56,316 nucleotides of DNA from Paludibacter sp. (GCA_028710415.1 JAQTUE010000032.1:1-56316); one strand, 5' to 3'; positions 8,231 to 17,378 are shown, counted from the first letter of the stretch. Notes: generated by a model from the letters alone, not told the origin. Translations and numbers: made by a program.

Positions 8231-9493
8231 TCACATGATATATTTAAATGCTCTTGCTTTCCGTTCTATTTCAGAAGGAGAAATCTTGTACTTGGCTGCA
8301 ACTTTTCTCCAGGAGGAAACCGCCTTAATCACTTCATCTTTTATTTCTACAGCACGTTTATTGGATAGTAAATAATAAGGAGCAGTATCCATAACCAAAT
8401 CAAGATCCAAAGAATTGTCTTCTTCATCTATATTCAGTTTTAATCCTGTTCCTGTTTCATTTGCGTTGATATCAAATGCAGGCGATAAAGTCCAGCTTGA
8501 TTCGGTATATAAAAATCCATGATTCCTTAAATGATCATCTGTATTGGAAACGCAAACAGAAAAGAGCACTCTACGAAAAAGTTCTTCCAAATTTGCGGTT
8601 GTATCTGCACATTCAGACTTAATAAATGAAACTAAATCCAAATAACTTACTCCACTGTCTGCATCGTCTCCATCCGTTCGTTGTAGCAGTGTCATAGCTG
8701 AAGCATAATGAATCCGCTTTTTGTCTTTTGTCCTGTCAAAACGTTGTGATAAATAAGTATGAAAAGGAGAAGCAAGCTTTTTTACAAAAGCATTTGGAAC
8801 CTTAATTTTAGCTTCAATGGCTAATTCATGGATAACCATTTCCCACAACCCTACATCCGTATCATCTTTTTTGCTTGGAAATTTTGCGATCCACTGTTTT
8901 CCGTTTGTGTCAACAACATCTGCTTTAGGACGAGCTCCCCCCAACGATGACCCGGGAGCAATAAGTTGATTAATCCATTTTAGGGAAGCTTCATCTAGTT
9001 CATCTGCATTTTTTTCATATTGTTCAACAGCATATTCCAGATCCCTTAATGAAGTCCAGGGGGGAGCTGCCAACCGTTGATCGTTATTCAGAAATTCACC
9101 ATCTTCGCTTTCTTTAAAACGGAGTCCACCCATACGGTGACTATCGTGTACACCTAATAAAAAATCAATCCCAAATAAAGTGCGAGATTCCGTTTTCTCA
9201 ATTTTGGACAAAAGGATTTCCCGTCTCTTCATTAACAGTTGCCCCCATCTGTCAGGCGAGGAATCTTTGAAGATGCCAAAAATATCATTTGAAGAAGCAT
9301 AATGTAATCCTGAGAAAAGAGGCAATTCCGGATCAATAGAAATTCCGGTTTTTATCCATTCATTGTCATATTCAAAAGAATATACAGCTTTGCCCCGAAG
9401 AGAAGCATAATATAATTTCCCAATCAATTGAGGTGAATCGAGCATATGCCAATCCGCGTACACAAGTATTTCCTTTTCTTTAATCTGTTTCAT
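8231..9493 (-). CDS. hipA: HipA-family Ser/Thr kinase toxin
   Basis: 420 residues, close to the 440 of E. coli HipA. The N-terminal couple_hipA-type domain (about 10-130) precedes the kinase-like HipA_C domain. Visible motifs are GSSLGGARPKA (about 181-191, ATP-binding loop), WIAKFPS (Lys for ATP), SNTDDHLRNHG (catalytic loop) and LSPAFDIN (metal-binding Asp). HipA of E. coli phosphorylates glutamyl-tRNA synthetase and causes persistence; the target here is unknown. It lies 6 nt downstream of an XRE antitoxin gene in a two-gene operon, and between two ssrA 3'-end repeats, so it is probably horizontally acquired cargo. Confidence 0.9.
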   Translation of the reverse strand: MKQIKEKEILVYADWHMLDSPQLIGKLYYASLRGKAVYSFEYDNEWIKTGISIDPELPLFSGLHYASSNDIFGIFKDSSPDRWGQLLMKRREILLSKIEKTESRTLFGIDFLLGVHDSHRMGGLRFKESEDGEFLNNDQRLAAPPWTSLRDLEYAVEQYEKNADELDEASLKWINQLIAPGSSLGGARPKADVVDTNGKQWIAKFPSKKDDTDVGLWEMVIHELAIEAKIKVPNAFVKKLASPFHTYLSQRFDRTKDKKRIHYASAMTLLQRTDGDDADSGVSYLDLVSFIKSECADTTANLEELFRRVLFSVCVSNTDDHLRNHGFLYTESSWTLSPAFDINANETGTGLKLNIDEEDNSLDLDLVMDTAPYYLLSNKRAVEIKDEVIKAVSSWRKVAAKYKISPSEIERKARAFKYIM

Positions 9494-9499
9494 AACAAA

Positions 9500-9877
9500 T
9501 TAGTCAAATCTAGGTTTCTCAGAATTTCCCTTATCAATAACATGATCAATAGCTGATTCTGTTTTTTTCTTTTTCGGAGCTCTTTTTTTTACAATTAGTC
9601 CGGCGTCCTGAATCTGTCTGCCAACAGGGTCATTATCTGCTATCAATAATAAATCATCTTCAAGTCGCAAAACTGATAATACCTGCAAATAGCTACCCAA
9701 AGAAACCGATGGAGAACCATCTTCTATATTTCCCAATGTAGATGTAGCAATGCCGGCTCGTTCAGCCATAGAGCGAATGGATAGCTTTCGGCGTAAACGG
9801 GATAACTTAATATTCTCACCTAAAGTGGCAAGGATACTCTTCTGTTTTTGAGTATAATTTGTTCCTTTTGATTTCAT
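9500..9877 (-). CDS. hipB: HipB-like XRE-family antitoxin and repressor
   Basis: 125 residues. An XRE/Cro helix-turn-helix spans about 18-72 (LGENIKLSRLRRKLSIRSMA, then TSTLGNIEDGSPSVSLGSYL). A Lys-rich tail (KKRAPKKKK) and a disordered C-terminus follow; in this family the tail helps neutralise the kinase. The stop is 6 nt before hipA, as in hipBA operons, where HipB represses its own promoter and blocks HipA. A minus-strand -7-like box lies at 9897-9904, just upstream. The HipB name rests mainly on the gene pair, since XRE domains are common. Confidence 0.85.
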   Translation of the reverse strand: MKSKGTNYTQKQKSILATLGENIKLSRLRRKLSIRSMAERAGIATSTLGNIEDGSPSVSLGSYLQVLSVLRLEDDLLLIADNDPVGRQIQDAGLIVKKRAPKKKKTESAIDHVIDKGNSEKPRFD

Positions 9878-9896
9878 AACAACTGATATTTCAATA

Positions 9897-9904
9897 CAAA
9901 TGTA
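9897..9904 (-). promoter_or_regulatory. Possible -7 box of hipBA (TACATTTG)
   Basis: Read on the minus strand it is TACATTTG, matching TAnnTTTG, about 20 nt before the hipB start. No clear -33 TTG or operator palindrome was identified. Confidence 0.35.
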
Positions 9905-10142
9905 TGTATAATAGCTGACATATCATTTGTTATAAGAGAAATAAAAATAAAAAAGTTATCCCTCAATCAATTTAAATTACTTCAACCATACTAAAAAATA
10001 GCCTCGCTTACATTTATATTCTAAATAAAATTCGGATCTTTGTTATATGAAGATTCCACATTATTAGACCCATTTTTCAAGGTGGAAAGCCACGTGAACA
10101 TTCAGATTTGACAGGTATAAGGTGCTGATATTAATTATAGGA

Positions 10143-10177
10143 TGGACGAAGTTTCTACTCCCTCCAGCTCCATAAAA
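10143..10177 (+). repeat. Putative attR: imperfect copy of the ssrA 3' end
   Basis: 31 of 35 positions match ssrA 7798-7832 in the same orientation. The differences lie at 10150, 10152, 10156 and 10173; the first three would break the T-arm fold. The 16-nt core 10157-10172 is identical. It cannot be part of a working tmRNA, because the rest of the gene is absent. Confidence 0.7.
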
Positions 10178-10943
10178 CAATTTCAAAAAGGAGTAATAGC
10201 AAATGATACAATTAAAACCAGTCTTTAGTTAATCTATTCGGTTATCCAAAGATAAAAAGTTTCTGGCAGCCCATATTAAGTCCAAAAAAAGAAAATAATG
10301 CCTGTATTCAAAGAATAGAACGTGAATGGTTCATTCCTACCCGACGGAATTCGCGAATCAAGAGAATGTTTACAGATTCGTTTATTCAAGTAAATATATT
10401 CGGATTAAAACTCCAACTAATTAGTTGTAAAGTATATATTCTCTGAAATGCATATTTAAATCAGGCGAACTCCCAAGAAGAAAAATCAAAATCCTCTCCC
10501 TGCACACTTTTCCTTGTCAAATAACTTATGATTTGTTTTATTGATGATTAAATCGTTACTCTTTTTTTATGTCTTCTTTTCATGTCAGCTTTATAGGTAT
10601 TAAATTATTTTTTAATAAAAAGAGACAAATATCCTTTTCTTTCGTCTAATTATTAATTTCCAGAGAATTCAACATTGAATTTCAAAAAACCAGTATTTTT
10701 CACATACAAAAAGTACTTGAATGACAACCCTGATAGAATCTCACGAACAGGACAAAAACTCATATATTAGCCCAAAACAGAGCTAGATCTTTGAATGGAT
10801 TATTAAATACTCATTTGATTTTTATGAGTTTACTCCAAACAGTCACGCATTATGTCATGATAATTAATTAATCTCAAATATAAAAGTGAGTCACATCTGT
10901 CAAAGAGCCTATAATAACTTTTCTATAAACCTATCATTTAAAC

Positions 10944-13385
10944 ATGAGAAAAAGAATTACCATTTTAGTTCAACTTAGTCTATTTTTAGTTACATCTGTT
11001 TTTGGTGGAAATATATCGGGAAAATTGATTGATAGCATTACGAAAATGAAAGTCGAATTTGCCACTGTTTCAATTTTTAATATTTCTGACAATAAATTCG
11101 TAAAAGGGGGTGCTACCAATGAAGCCGGAGAATTTAGTTTTAAGGAGCTTGAACAAGGAAAATACATGCTTAAAGTGAGTTATATTGGTTATTCTCCTAT
11201 TGAACTTCCATTATCTATAGATTCCAGAAATGCCAATATAAATCTGGGGGTTGTTGAATTGACCGGAACATCGCAAAAATTAAATCAGGTAGAAGTAACC
11301 GGTCAAAAATCTCAGGTTAGCTTCGAGATTGACAGGAAAGTGTTTAATGTAGACCAAAATCTTTCGAGTGCCGGAACGTCTGCTGCTGAACTGCTTCGAA
11401 ACATACCGAGTGTGGAAGTGTCAGTGGATGGAAACATTCTTTTGCGCAACAACAAAAATGTCATTATATGGATAAATGGTCGCCCTTCCGGTTTGAATGA
11501 GGACAATCGAGCACAGATACTTGAACAAATGCCGGCAGAAACAATCGAAAGAATTGAGATTATTTCAAATCCATCATCCAAATATAGTCCTGACGGTTCT
11601 GCAGGTATTATCAATATCGTTCTGAAGAAGGTAACAAGGAAAGGAAAATCGGGGAGTATTTCGGTGGGTGGTGATACAAATAAAAGTCGGAACAGCACCT
11701 TTAATTTCTTCTATAGCAACCCGAAATGGGAGGTAAATGCAAATTTGGGTTACCGGAACGATGTGAAAAAGATGTTTTTCAATAGTGACCGCTGGTCTTG
11801 GAATACGCTTTTGCCTGACACTATAGTCCGTTATAGCAGGGACAAGGTAAATATGGATGGAGATGGATATTTCGCACGGGGAAGTGCAACTTACCATATC
11901 ACTTCAAACGACATTATTAGCCTGAGTGGCATAGCTACAACTGCGAATCGCAAAGTAACTGAAAAGATCGGCAACCAAAAGATAAAAGATGGGATTGAAA
12001 CATTGGATTTCCGAAATTCATTTTCTCTTACCGATCGAAATACTTATAATCTATCGCTGGACTACACGCATTCATTTAACAAAAAGGGACATGATATAAG
12101 AACATATATTGAACAGACCTGGATGAATGCAACAAGCTTTCTGGAAATCAATCAGTTGGATTCTTTGCAGAACAACCAATATTTTCAGTGGACAAACTCA
12201 GGGGCTAATCGACGTGAAACAAATATCCAGTTGGATTATACTTACCCGGTAAATAAAATCTCAAAACTTGAATTCGGGTATAAAGGAGAGTTTCTTTGGC
12301 GGGATAACACTGTAAATGCAGAGTACGGCCTCAGCAAGAATGTGCGTACAGCCCAACACGAACTGGACAATTTATTTGGAGGTAGTGACAACCGGAATTC
12401 GGTTTATGCAAATTATTCGGGAAAATATAAGAAGCTGACTTATCAGGTAGGTTTGCGTTCAGAATACAACATACTGAAAAATAAATCCATTAGCTATGAT
12501 AAAACAGGTAAAGATTCAACAACTAATTTCAACAACAACTATCCAGGGCTATACCCAAGTGTTTTTCTGGACTATGAATTACCTTCAAACAACAAGTTTC
12601 AGCTTAATTACACTCGGCGCATCAACCTTCCTAAAGGGCGTATGACAAATCCATTCACGAATGTAGCCGATTCTGCAAATATTGAATTTGGGAATCCAAA
12701 CCTGAAACCCGAATATTCCAACTCTTTTGAGTTAAACCATATTAAAACCTGGGATGATCATATGCTGTCATCATTGTTGTACTATCGGAGCACCAACAAT
12801 GTTATTCAGTGGGTAAATTCCGTGGAAACAGTCGGTAAATATGATGTAAAATATATAGCGCCTGAAAATATTACGAACGCACAGGCCGCCGGATTTGAGT
12901 TTATATTAAAGAACCGCCTTTTTAAAATCATGGATCTAACTTCAACGTTAAATTTATTTTATAATTATCTCGATGCTTTTGAATATGCTGGAAATCAATA
13001 TGCTGCCACTGAGAACCTTGGTTGGAGCGGGCGGATTATTGCCAATATAACATTACCTGCCGGGTTTATGTGGCAGGTATCAGGTGGTTATGCATCGCGA
13101 CGAAACATTGCCCAAGGCGAAACTTTACCTATCTGGGGTCTGGATTCAGGATTGCGGAAATCATTTTTCAATAAAAAATTAATGGTAAATCTTACAGCAC
13201 GCGACATACTGAATACCCGTATAAATAAAGATATTACTTCAGGAAATAATTTCTACGATTATTCCGTAAGCCAGTACAGCGCACATATGGTGGGACTATT
13301 ACTCACTTACAATTTCGGGAATGAGGCAAAGAAACAAGAAAAGACAAAAAACAATGAAAGTAATCCTTTGGGCGGTGAAGATTAA
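10944..13385 (+). CDS. TonB-dependent receptor-like outer-membrane protein with carboxypeptidase-regulatory-like N-domain
   Basis: 813 residues. A signal peptide (MRKRITILVQLSLFLVTSVFG) is followed by a CarboxypepD_reg-like domain (about 22-105, GATNEAGEFSFKELEQGKYM), a plug domain (about 120-230, AELLRNIPSVEVSVDGNILL ... GSAGIINIVLKK) and a C-terminal OMP_b-brl_3-type beta-barrel. It belongs to the outer-membrane receptor family seen in Bacteroidota without SusD partners. The substrate cannot be read from sequence. It stands alone, with long non-coding flanks. The start ATG follows a gap of over 1 kb; no clear promoter was found. Confidence 0.85.
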   Translation: MRKRITILVQLSLFLVTSVFGGNISGKLIDSITKMKVEFATVSIFNISDNKFVKGGATNEAGEFSFKELEQGKYMLKVSYIGYSPIELPLSIDSRNANINLGVVELTGTSQKLNQVEVTGQKSQVSFEIDRKVFNVDQNLSSAGTSAAELLRNIPSVEVSVDGNILLRNNKNVIIWINGRPSGLNEDNRAQILEQMPAETIERIEIISNPSSKYSPDGSAGIINIVLKKVTRKGKSGSISVGGDTNKSRNSTFNFFYSNPKWEVNANLGYRNDVKKMFFNSDRWSWNTLLPDTIVRYSRDKVNMDGDGYFARGSATYHITSNDIISLSGIATTANRKVTEKIGNQKIKDGIETLDFRNSFSLTDRNTYNLSLDYTHSFNKKGHDIRTYIEQTWMNATSFLEINQLDSLQNNQYFQWTNSGANRRETNIQLDYTYPVNKISKLEFGYKGEFLWRDNTVNAEYGLSKNVRTAQHELDNLFGGSDNRNSVYANYSGKYKKLTYQVGLRSEYNILKNKSISYDKTGKDSTTNFNNNYPGLYPSVFLDYELPSNNKFQLNYTRRINLPKGRMTNPFTNVADSANIEFGNPNLKPEYSNSFELNHIKTWDDHMLSSLLYYRSTNNVIQWVNSVETVGKYDVKYIAPENITNAQAAGFEFILKNRLFKIMDLTSTLNLFYNYLDAFEYAGNQYAATENLGWSGRIIANITLPAGFMWQVSGGYASRRNIAQGETLPIWGLDSGLRKSFFNKKLMVNLTARDILNTRINKDITSGNNFYDYSVSQYSAHMVGLLLTYNFGNEAKKQEKTKNNESNPLGGED

Positions 13386-13688
13386 ACGAGTTATATGAAA
13401 AATCGATTTAAGTTACAGGAGTTGCAACAAAAATTTATTTTTATCAACATTTCATTTAAAAGGCAATGTATAGTCATGGATACTTATAGTTCAATATCAG
13501 GCCTACTTTGGCACCTCTGAAACCAATAGGTATTATAAAAGGATTTCGTTTGAAACCAGCTTGATATTTGTTTGTATTTTAAAGTGATTATTGCTGTCAA
13601 TATCTATTCGATAAAAATGCAAGGGGCTGTTTGGTTTCAGGAGCTGCTTTACCTGCTATCACTCTTGAACAGTTGGATTAATACCAAT
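13386..13688. other. Intergenic stretch with an ssrA 5'-end-like fragment and a possible OMP fragment
   Basis: Contains a 17-nt exact copy of the start of ssrA at 13621-13637 and, on the minus strand at 13474-13578, a 34-codon open stretch ending GAKVGLILNYKYP-stop, which resembles the last strands of an outer-membrane barrel. Neither is a working gene. The stretch looks like decayed, rearranged DNA. Confidence 0.35.
13621..13637 (+). repeat. 17-nt copy of the ssrA 5' end
   Basis: aaggggctgtttggttt is identical to 7432-7448, which covers the mature tmRNA 5' end. The similarity stops on both sides. A 17-nt chance match in 56 kb is unlikely, but the evidence is only this one word. Confidence 0.45.
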
Positions 13689-14303
13689 CTAGGCATCTGG
13701 ATTCAGAGAATCCGATTCACTTCTTTTATCCCGAAATTCCCTGATGATTCTTTCCAGGTAAGTTTCAACATCTTCATCTTCACGGGGAGTATTTGTTTGT
13801 AATACTTCCGCAAAACTATTGATCAATTCTGCATTCCGTCTGAAATTAGCAACAAGAAGTTTCTCATCACCTGTTTCCCAGTACTCAGCTTCATCATTCA
13901 TTTTAAAATCTGTCAGGTAATGGGATACCACATACCTGAAAATACCTATAATCATTTTATGTATTTCAACACCGGCATATTGGGTTTTAGTAAAATTCAT
14001 ATACAGAAATTGCTTCTCGGTTTCGTCGGTACTGGCACCCCAAAGACTAAATTGCCCGGGGCCACACATTCGTCCATTATTCGTAAATGAAAAAGCAACC
14101 GGTTCGCAATCAGGTGGATTCATGCACATGCCATACAGATATCCATCATTCTCATCATCCGGAAAGTCTCCTTTTGGAAACTTAGTTTCAAAAATATGGT
14201 ATTTCCATCCGTGAACCCTGGAAATTTCTTCCAGTTCCTCTATCAGCATTGGCAGTTTCTGCTTATCTGCCATGCGACCGCTATAATGAATTGTTAGTCC
14301 CAT
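13689..14303 (-). CDS. Conserved-looking protein of unknown function
   Basis: 204 residues, soluble, acidic, with no signal peptide or membrane segment. It begins MGLTIHYSGRMADKQKLPML; proteins starting MGLTIHYSG occur as hypothetical proteins in several phyla, which is all I recognise. A central segment, GRMCGPGQFSLWG, carries a Gly- and Cys-containing motif, and the C-terminal third is helical and charged (ETYLERIIREFRDKR). It is transcribed against the upstream receptor gene, with long non-coding DNA on both sides. No function is proposed. Confidence 0.7.
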   Translation of the reverse strand: MGLTIHYSGRMADKQKLPMLIEELEEISRVHGWKYHIFETKFPKGDFPDDENDGYLYGMCMNPPDCEPVAFSFTNNGRMCGPGQFSLWGASTDETEKQFLYMNFTKTQYAGVEIHKMIIGIFRYVVSHYLTDFKMNDEAEYWETGDEKLLVANFRRNAELINSFAEVLQTNTPREDEDVETYLERIIREFRDKRSESDSLNPDA

Positions 14304-14664
14304 AATTTATATTTTAAAATGTAAATATAGCAAAACAATTAATTTTGACAATGCATTTAGAATTATCTTTTTTGGAAAGTATGATGAACACAACTAACAA
14401 ACGCAGTTAAATAGTTTTTTGTTTGATTTATTTCAAACATAATATACAACTTTCATTTCACGTTATAGAATTAAATGAAACAATTAAAAACGGTTGTTAA
14501 ATTATCTGTCCATTTTTTCTCTTCATTTAAAACAACACCTTCCTGCCGACATGTTCAACAGATTGGAATCTGAACTGAATTTTCAGGATTTAAGGAAAAT
14601 AACTTAAAAGCACATTCGTTTTTCAAAAGCAAATGCTCTGAATTGATCTTTATTCTGGTCTAGG

Positions 14665-14776
14665 TTCAGAGGGGGTTGAGAGAGGGTTCAGTGAGGGTTG
14701 AGAGAGGGTTCAATGAGGGTAAGGATAGGTAAACCTCATTGAACCCTCTCTCAACCCTCTCTCAACTCTTATTGAA
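14665..14776. repeat. Large inverted repeat built of 22-nt tandem units
   Basis: The left arm has two near-identical copies of a unit reading about gggttgagagagggttca plus gtga. The right arm is their inverted complement. A perfect 26-bp stem joins 14693-14718 to 14734-14759 around a 15-nt loop, and weaker pairing continues outward. It has no T-run after the stem, so it is not an ordinary terminator. It would form a very stable RNA hairpin or DNA cruciform. Confidence 0.85.
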
Positions 14777-15160
14777 GTCTCTCTAAACAGTGAATCTGTC
14801 GTTTTGATACAAAACAGATACTCCTATGGGTTGAATTGCAAAAAAAGAAACAAAATCAAGAGTGATTTGGATTCAATTTCAGGACCGGTTCTAATGTCAC
14901 TCAAAGTCTGCCACTCGAAAGATAGAAGTAAAGTACAGACATTATCAATATTTATAAAATAAGAAATTAATCTATTCAATCTACTCATATTCGAATTTAG
15001 ATAAAAAAGAAAAATAAAACAGCCATTTCAACGTTTCAAAAGAGTAGGAAGGGGTTCAACTAAACTAAAACAAGTTAAGAGACCGGTTGCCGTTCGTTAA
15101 AAACAGATAATCTGTTGATTATCCGACGGGAGTTATGGTTATAAATTGCTAAAAAAAATC

Positions 15161-15168
15161 TATCTTTG
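15161..15168 (+). promoter_or_regulatory. -7 box of the OMP gene (TATCTTTG)
   Basis: Exact TAnnTTTG match 39 nt before the start codon. A TTG is found at 15146-15148, closer than the usual -33 spacing. Confidence 0.5.
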
Positions 15169-15207
15169 CTACCGAAAAAAATTGTATAATTTTTTATAAT
15201 CATTTGT

Positions 15208-15858
15208 ATGAAATCTGTATTAAAAATTCGCTTACTTCTCGTGTTACTGGTAGCAGTTTGTTCCCTAAATGCCCAGACTTACCGCCTGGAAGTGGGTTAT
15301 AATAATCCCGTACGAAAAGGGGCTGCATTTAGTTCTACTTATTTCAACGGCATTCAACTGGGTGCTACGGCTGAATTTGACTTAAAAAACAATTTTAGTT
15401 TATTGACTGGCGCACTGTATAATTTTGTTTATTCGGATAAGATCCAAAAATACCCTAATTCAGCAACTGCTACTTATACAACTCAAGGTCATTTTCTGGA
15501 CATACCTGTCCACCTTATTTATAACTACCCTCTTACTAAAAATCTGAAATTATTTGGATTTGGTGGTCCTAACGTGAATATCGGATTATTTCAAAATATG
15601 AAAATTACGTCAACACAAACTTACAGTCCGACCAACCCCTTTTATGTGCAACCGCGTTCAATCAATGTATATAATGGATCAGACAAGGTTTACCAATTGA
15701 ACAGGCTAAATCTTCAAATTGGTCTGGGTGGTGGCGTGCAATGGAAAAGGTATTCCATTAAAAGTGGCTATAATTTCGGGATCAACAACCTGAACAGGTT
15801 AGATACAGGAAGTATGCATCAAGATGGATGGTACGTAACTTTAGGATTAAACTTTTAA
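15208..15858 (+). CDS. Outer-membrane beta-barrel protein (OMP_b-brl_2/porin-like)
   Basis: 216 residues. The signal peptide MKSVLKIRLLLVLLVAVCSL ends at NAQ. The rest consists of alternating amphipathic strands (GVQWKRYSIKSGYNFGINNL) and ends WYVTLGLNF, the C-terminal aromatic signature that the Bam complex recognises. The size fits small eight-stranded barrels of the OMP_b-brl_2 type common in Bacteroidota. Ligand and role are unknown. A -7 box lies at 15161-15168 and a terminator at 15878-15910, so it is monocistronic. Confidence 0.8.
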   Translation: MKSVLKIRLLLVLLVAVCSLNAQTYRLEVGYNNPVRKGAAFSSTYFNGIQLGATAEFDLKNNFSLLTGALYNFVYSDKIQKYPNSATATYTTQGHFLDIPVHLIYNYPLTKNLKLFGFGGPNVNIGLFQNMKITSTQTYSPTNPFYVQPRSINVYNGSDKVYQLNRLNLQIGLGGGVQWKRYSIKSGYNFGINNLNRLDTGSMHQDGWYVTLGLNF

Positions 15859-15877
15859 GATCAACTAAATAAACAGG

Positions 15878-15910
15878 AATGACTAAACTCTATGAACGGG
15901 TTTAGTCATT
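15878..15910 (+). terminator. Terminator of the OMP gene
   Basis: aatgactaaac (15878-15888) pairs with gtttagtcatt (15900-15910), followed by tttgtt. Confidence 0.8.
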
Positions 15911-16031
15911 TTTGTTATAGCAAGGACAATAATTTGCAAACTGCGCTTTAGAATACTGTATATTATCATTATTAATTGTTCATTATTCATTATTAATTGC
16001 ATTGTATGACGTTAATTTATTGGATAATGAT

Positions 16032-16039
16032 TATTTTTG
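16032..16039 (+). promoter_or_regulatory. Possible -7 box of murF (TATTTTTG)
   Basis: Matches TAnnTTTG 34 nt before the murF ATG. The nearest upstream TTG (16002) is at a longer than usual distance. Confidence 0.35.
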
Positions 16040-16073
16040 CAAATAATTCAGCCCAACACACGTATCTGAACCT

Positions 16074-17378
16074 ATGAAGCTTTACCCATTATTTCTTGAA
16101 CATCCTATAATTTGCACCGATAGTCGGGTATGCCCTCAGGGTTCATTGTTTTTTGCACTCAAGGGTGATAATTTTAATGCGAATGCATTTGCATTATCAG
16201 CCTTAGAGAAAGGATGTGCTTATGCAGTGGTTGATGAAGCAGAATTTGCTATTGATGACCGGTTTATTTTGGTGGATAATGTGTTGGAAAGTTTACAACA
16301 ACTGGCCGCTTATCACCGGAAACAGCTGGGAACTACCATTATTGGGATTACCGGAACAAATGGCAAGACCACCACAAAGGAATTGATGGCGGCTGTATTG
16401 AAAGAAAAATACAACATCCTGTACACACAAGGCAACCTGAATAATCACATAGGCGTACCGCTAACATTGCTTCAGCTAAAACCGGAGCATCAAATGGCAG
16501 TCATTGAAATGGGGGCCAATCATCCGGGTGAAATAAAAATATTATGCGAAATAGCGACTCCCGATTATGGCATAATTACTAACGTTGGGAAAGCGCATCT
16601 GGAAGGATTTGGATCGTTGGAAGGAGTTATGAGGACAAAAGCCGAATTGTATGAATCAATTTCAACATCGGGGAAACTGATTTTCATAAATACCGGTAAT
16701 CCATTGTTGCAAAGCATGGCAAAAGATTCGGGCATTTTAGATTCGGATAAGAAAACAGGATACAGCCTCGCAGCGGAAGATAAGGAGGCGATGTACTCGG
16801 CCGTAATAACAGAATGTAGTCCATTTTTATATCTGAAATGGAACAAAAAGGGGAATGGCCCTGTTGAGATTAAAACGCACCTGATTGGCGCTTATAATGC
16901 CGAGAACATATTAGCTGCAATTACTATCGGCGATTATTTCGGGCTCACAAACGAACAGATTAAAGACGGGTTAGAAAACTATATCCCTCAAAATAACCGC
17001 TCGCAATTGACGGTAACCGAACACAATAAACTGGTAGTGGATACTTATAATGCAAACCCCACCAGCATGCGTGCAGCGATTTTGAATTTTGCACAAATGG
17101 AAGTTCCTGAAAAAACACTCATATTGGGTGATATGTTCGAACTGGGTGCTCAAAGTGAGGAAGAACATCAAAACATTGTAAATTTATTACAACAAAAAGG
17201 TTTTAAAAACGTTTTGTTAGTTGGTAAAGATTTTAAAAAAACACAGAATTCATTTCTTAGTTTTGAATTCGTAAATGAATTAATCGATTATTTAAAAGAA
17301 AATCCAATCAGCGATAATTATATTCTGATCAAAGGTTCCAGAGGAATCAGGCTTGAGCAGATATTGTCTTTCCTTTAG
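16074..17378 (+). CDS. murF: UDP-N-acetylmuramoyl-tripeptide--D-alanyl-D-alanine ligase
   Basis: Adds D-Ala-D-Ala to the UDP-MurNAc tripeptide with ATP, the last cytoplasmic step of peptidoglycan precursor synthesis. 434 residues, a normal length for MurF. The N-terminal Mur domain recognises the substrate (TDSRVCPQGSLFFALKG). The central ATPase domain has the P-loop GITGTNGKTTTKE at about 92-104 and EMGANHPGEI. The C-terminal Mur ligase domain carries VVDTYNANPTSM and LGDMFELG, both typical of MurF. It stands alone here, not in a dcw cluster. A word-repeat region begins directly after the stop codon. Confidence 0.95.
   Translation: MKLYPLFLEHPIICTDSRVCPQGSLFFALKGDNFNANAFALSALEKGCAYAVVDEAEFAIDDRFILVDNVLESLQQLAAYHRKQLGTTIIGITGTNGKTTTKELMAAVLKEKYNILYTQGNLNNHIGVPLTLLQLKPEHQMAVIEMGANHPGEIKILCEIATPDYGIITNVGKAHLEGFGSLEGVMRTKAELYESISTSGKLIFINTGNPLLQSMAKDSGILDSDKKTGYSLAAEDKEAMYSAVITECSPFLYLKWNKKGNGPVEIKTHLIGAYNAENILAAITIGDYFGLTNEQIKDGLENYIPQNNRSQLTVTEHNKLVVDTYNANPTSMRAAILNFAQMEVPEKTLILGDMFELGAQSEEEHQNIVNLLQQKGFKNVLLVGKDFKKTQNSFLSFEFVNELIDYLKENPISDNYILIKGSRGIRLEQILSFL

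Larger units (their letters stand above)
9878..10943. other. 1.07-kb gene-free region holding the right ssrA repeat
   Basis: Apart from the hipBA promoter box and the ssrA 3'-end copy at 10143-10177, I see no reading frame with recognisable content. The sequence is AT-rich with scattered stops in all frames. It separates hipBA from the TonB-dependent receptor and may be decayed island DNA. Confidence 0.5.
14304..15207. other. 0.9-kb gene-free region with a large palindrome
   Basis: No coding frame was recognised. Its main content is the inverted repeat at 14665-14776 and the promoter box of the OMP gene at 15161-15168. The rest is AT-rich. Confidence 0.55.

Noticed and set aside
9878..10943. 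Integrase or phage gene for the ssrA island
   Set aside because: All six frames are broken by stops and no tyrosine recombinase motif is visible.
13572..13802. 76-codon plus-strand open frame
   Set aside because: It overlaps the minus-strand gene at 13689-14303, spans the ssrA 5'-like fragment, and the peptide is not protein-like in any recognisable way.
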